DNA of 5,940 nucleotides from Methanosphaera sp. rholeuAM130 (GTDB taxonomy: Archaea > Methanobacteriota > Methanobacteria > Methanobacteriales > Methanobacteriaceae). The notes under the pieces were generated by a model that did no database searches, was not told the origin of the DNA, and saw only the letters and a list, made by a program, of their open reading frames with translations. Each line of letters starts with the position of its first letter. Positions within the stretch are counted from its first letter, which is position 1. The translations under genes and the position numbers were made by a program. Shown here piece after piece: positions 4,512 to 5,940 of this stretch. The stretch is taken from NCBI GenBank assembly GCA_003266065.1, contig MUZY01000232.1:1-5940 (forward strand), written 5' to 3'.

Positions 4512-5940
4512 TTAGGATATGAACAAGTCAATATCTTTGCTCATTGCATAGTGGTTGTTGTTTTCGCCTACTTTCAATGTCATGGTCTGCTTTAACGTTT
4601 CTCCCTCTTTTACGCGAGGCGTTTTGATTGTGATTATGATTACTCCTTCATCTATGGATAGGCTACTGTTTAGTGTTATGCCGTTAATCTTATATCCTGC
4701 CTGTCCGTAAGGTATATAATTGTTGTTTGAGTCATAGAAGTATATTCTTATTGGATTTTCGCTATCTGCAAACAAATCTAATGAGTCAATGTCTACGTGA
4801 ACCGTGTGTTTTTTCACGCTCAATGTCGTCACGTTTCTGTTTGAGTTTTTGTTTGAATCACCGGAGTATACGATACTTATCTGGTAATCCTTTGCTTTAA
4901 GTGTTGGTGCTAGTGTGTATGTTGTTTTTGCTGTTCCATTTACAACATTTACTTTTGAGGAGAATGTCTGATTGTTGATTTTGAATATTACATATCCATG
5001 ATTTACCGGTGTGTTGCCAAGCTTTATTGTTGCCGTTATTTCTATTGTACTTCCCGCTTCTATCGGCGTGCTGTTTTTTATTGTTACAGTGCTGGTAACG
5101 TTTCTTTTCGGAATTGTTATTGTAATGTTTTTCTGCAGTGTCTTTCCATCCTTTGTTTGGATAATTGTATTTAACGTATATTTGTCTTTGGATAGTTCCG
5201 TTGGTATGTCATATCTGTATGTGTATGTTCCATTAACCACTCTTGAACTGTTTATAGTCTTTCCGTTTAGTTTCAGATTGATTTTGCCGTTGATGTTCTT
5301 TGGCAGGTTGACTTTGATATTTATCGTCTGGTTCCTGTTGGATAACGTGTAAGTTATCTTCGAATCGACAGGCGTTAATGTCAGTATGTCATTGTCTATC
5401 TGAGCTATGCTGGCATTTGATCTGACTATAATTTCATTTGTCACGTTTTTTGTAATTTCAAGGTTATTTAATTTGTACGTATTATTGTCTCCATAGAATA
5501 TCACTTTTCTTTCAGGTATTCTTTCGGTTATTGTTCGTCCCTTGTTTGTCTTGTCAAGGCTAACTATTACGTCAGTATTATAATCCCTGATAAATGTGGA
5601 AGTATTTGTGTAATTTGCCACTATCCATTCTTTAGGCTGATAACCTATATCGTCCCATATAGGATTAGAACAACCCCACCAATTGTTTTCCAGAGATATG
5701 ATGTTTTCCTTTTTACTTACGATAGTTTGATTGTTGTCATCCGAATTATCTGCAAATACGTTATACTCTGCATTGATATATTTGAGGTTATATATTGCTC
5801 CACCCTCTTCACCGGCAGTATTCTTTAAAAATACTGAGTCTTTTGCAGTTATTATTCCGCATATTGTTAAGTCGGTCATGAGTTTATTTGATATGGCACC
5901 GCCAAGTGTTGTAGCACTGTTTTCAAGGAAGGTGGTATTT
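4512..5940 (-). CDS. adhesin-like surface protein, C-terminal part (N-terminus off the right edge)
   Basis: The frame stays open to the edge (first full codon at 5939), giving 475 visible residues. The Met at 5877-5879 is internal. Visible residues 1-93 finish a right-handed beta-helix of the Pmp/pectate-lyase-like kind: NTTFLENSATTLGGAISN, a second turn with FLKNTAGEEGGAIYN, then the NNWWGCSNP motif (85-93) that typically closes the helix in Methanobrevibacter and Methanosphaera adhesin-like proteins. A linker with TDVIVSLDKT follows. After it come Ig-like beta-sandwich domains at about 203-277 and 284-375 (SSTVTI-type start, GYVIFKINNQTF, YQISIVYSGDSN), and a final beta-rich domain to 475. 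More than ten N-glycosylation sequons are present. There is no C-terminal membrane helix, LPXTG or transglutaminase domain, so cell attachment must lie elsewhere or be non-covalent. The role is probably binding to host or microbial partners, inferred from the family. Confidence 0.88.
   Translation of the reverse strand, partial: NTTFLENSATTLGGAISNKLMTDLTICGIITAKDSVFLKNTAGEEGGAIYNLKYINAEYNVFADNSDDNNQTIVSKKENIISLENNWWGCSNPIWDDIGYQPKEWIVANYTNTSTFIRDYNTDVIVSLDKTNKGRTITERIPERKVIFYGDNNTYKLNNLEITKNVTNEIIVRSNASIAQIDNDILTLTPVDSKITYTLSNRNQTINIKVNLPKNINGKINLKLNGKTINSSRVVNGTYTYRYDIPTELSKDKYTLNTIIQTKDGKTLQKNITITIPKRNVTSTVTIKNSTPIEAGSTIEITATIKLGNTPVNHGYVIFKINNQTFSSKVNVVNGTAKTTYTLAPTLKAKDYQISIVYSGDSNKNSNRNVTTLSVKKHTVHVDIDSLDLFADSENPIRIYFYDSNNNYIPYGQAGYKINGITLNSSLSIDEGVIIITIKTPRVKEGETLKQTMTLKVGENNNHYAMSKDIDLFIS

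Noticed and set aside
4386..4595. 69-codon + strand ORF over the repeats and the adhesin gene end
   Set aside because: Its second half is antisense to the adhesin C-terminus and its first half is the repeat block. There is no ribosome binding site and no recognisable domain.
5011..5352. 113-codon + strand ORF inside the adhesin gene
   Set aside because: It is an antisense shadow of the Thr/Asn/Ile-rich Ig-like domains; its hydrophobic look comes from complementing those codons.

Overview
The window most likely comes from a gut-type methanogenic archaeon of the Methanobacteriaceae (Methanobrevibacter or Methanosphaera). Four things point there: AT-rich DNA with archaeal TATA boxes and oligo-T terminators; a C-terminal piece of a large adhesin-like protein that joins GGAI beta-helix repeats, an NNWWG motif and Ig-like domains; a DUF4013-type membrane protein; and a small membrane-anchored Ig-like protein. 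The genus is inferred from these families. No rRNA or marker gene is present.

Left, + strand (1-1226): the 3' part of an AlkD-type DNA alkylation repair gene, then a 128-aa membrane-anchored protein with an extracytoplasmic Ig-like domain. These are followed by a frameshifted C-terminal remnant of an alpha/beta hydrolase (esterase/lipase). The 209 bp from 1227 to 1435 separate convergent genes and carry oligo-T terminators for both strands.

Middle, - strand (1436-4069): read in the direction of transcription (right to left) there is an ABC ATPase, an ABC-2 permease, an oligo-T terminator with a new promoter, a small Cro/CI-type regulator, and a DUF4013 membrane protein 3 nt behind it. The ATPase and permease look like a BcrAB/lantibiotic-immunity exporter. 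The ATPase has Glu in place of the Q-loop Gln, as that family does. The regulator and DUF4013 gene form a second, coupled transcription unit.

Control region (4070-4511): the 5' side of the ABC operon is unusually rich in sites. It holds a strong TATA box surrounded by four copies of ATGTAAA, two of which form a perfect 14-bp palindrome at the predicted transcription start. A 12-bp palindrome lies in the leader. A possible divergent 40-codon ORF could use the same TATA box. Farther out are three copies of TGTGGGTAC at an exact 19-bp period.

Right, - strand (4512-5940): the C-terminal 475 residues of the adhesin-like protein, which continues off the right edge.

The most original material is the control region of the ABC operon and the decayed hydrolase. 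The protein-coding genes belong to recognisable families, and I see no clear new defence or mobile system.
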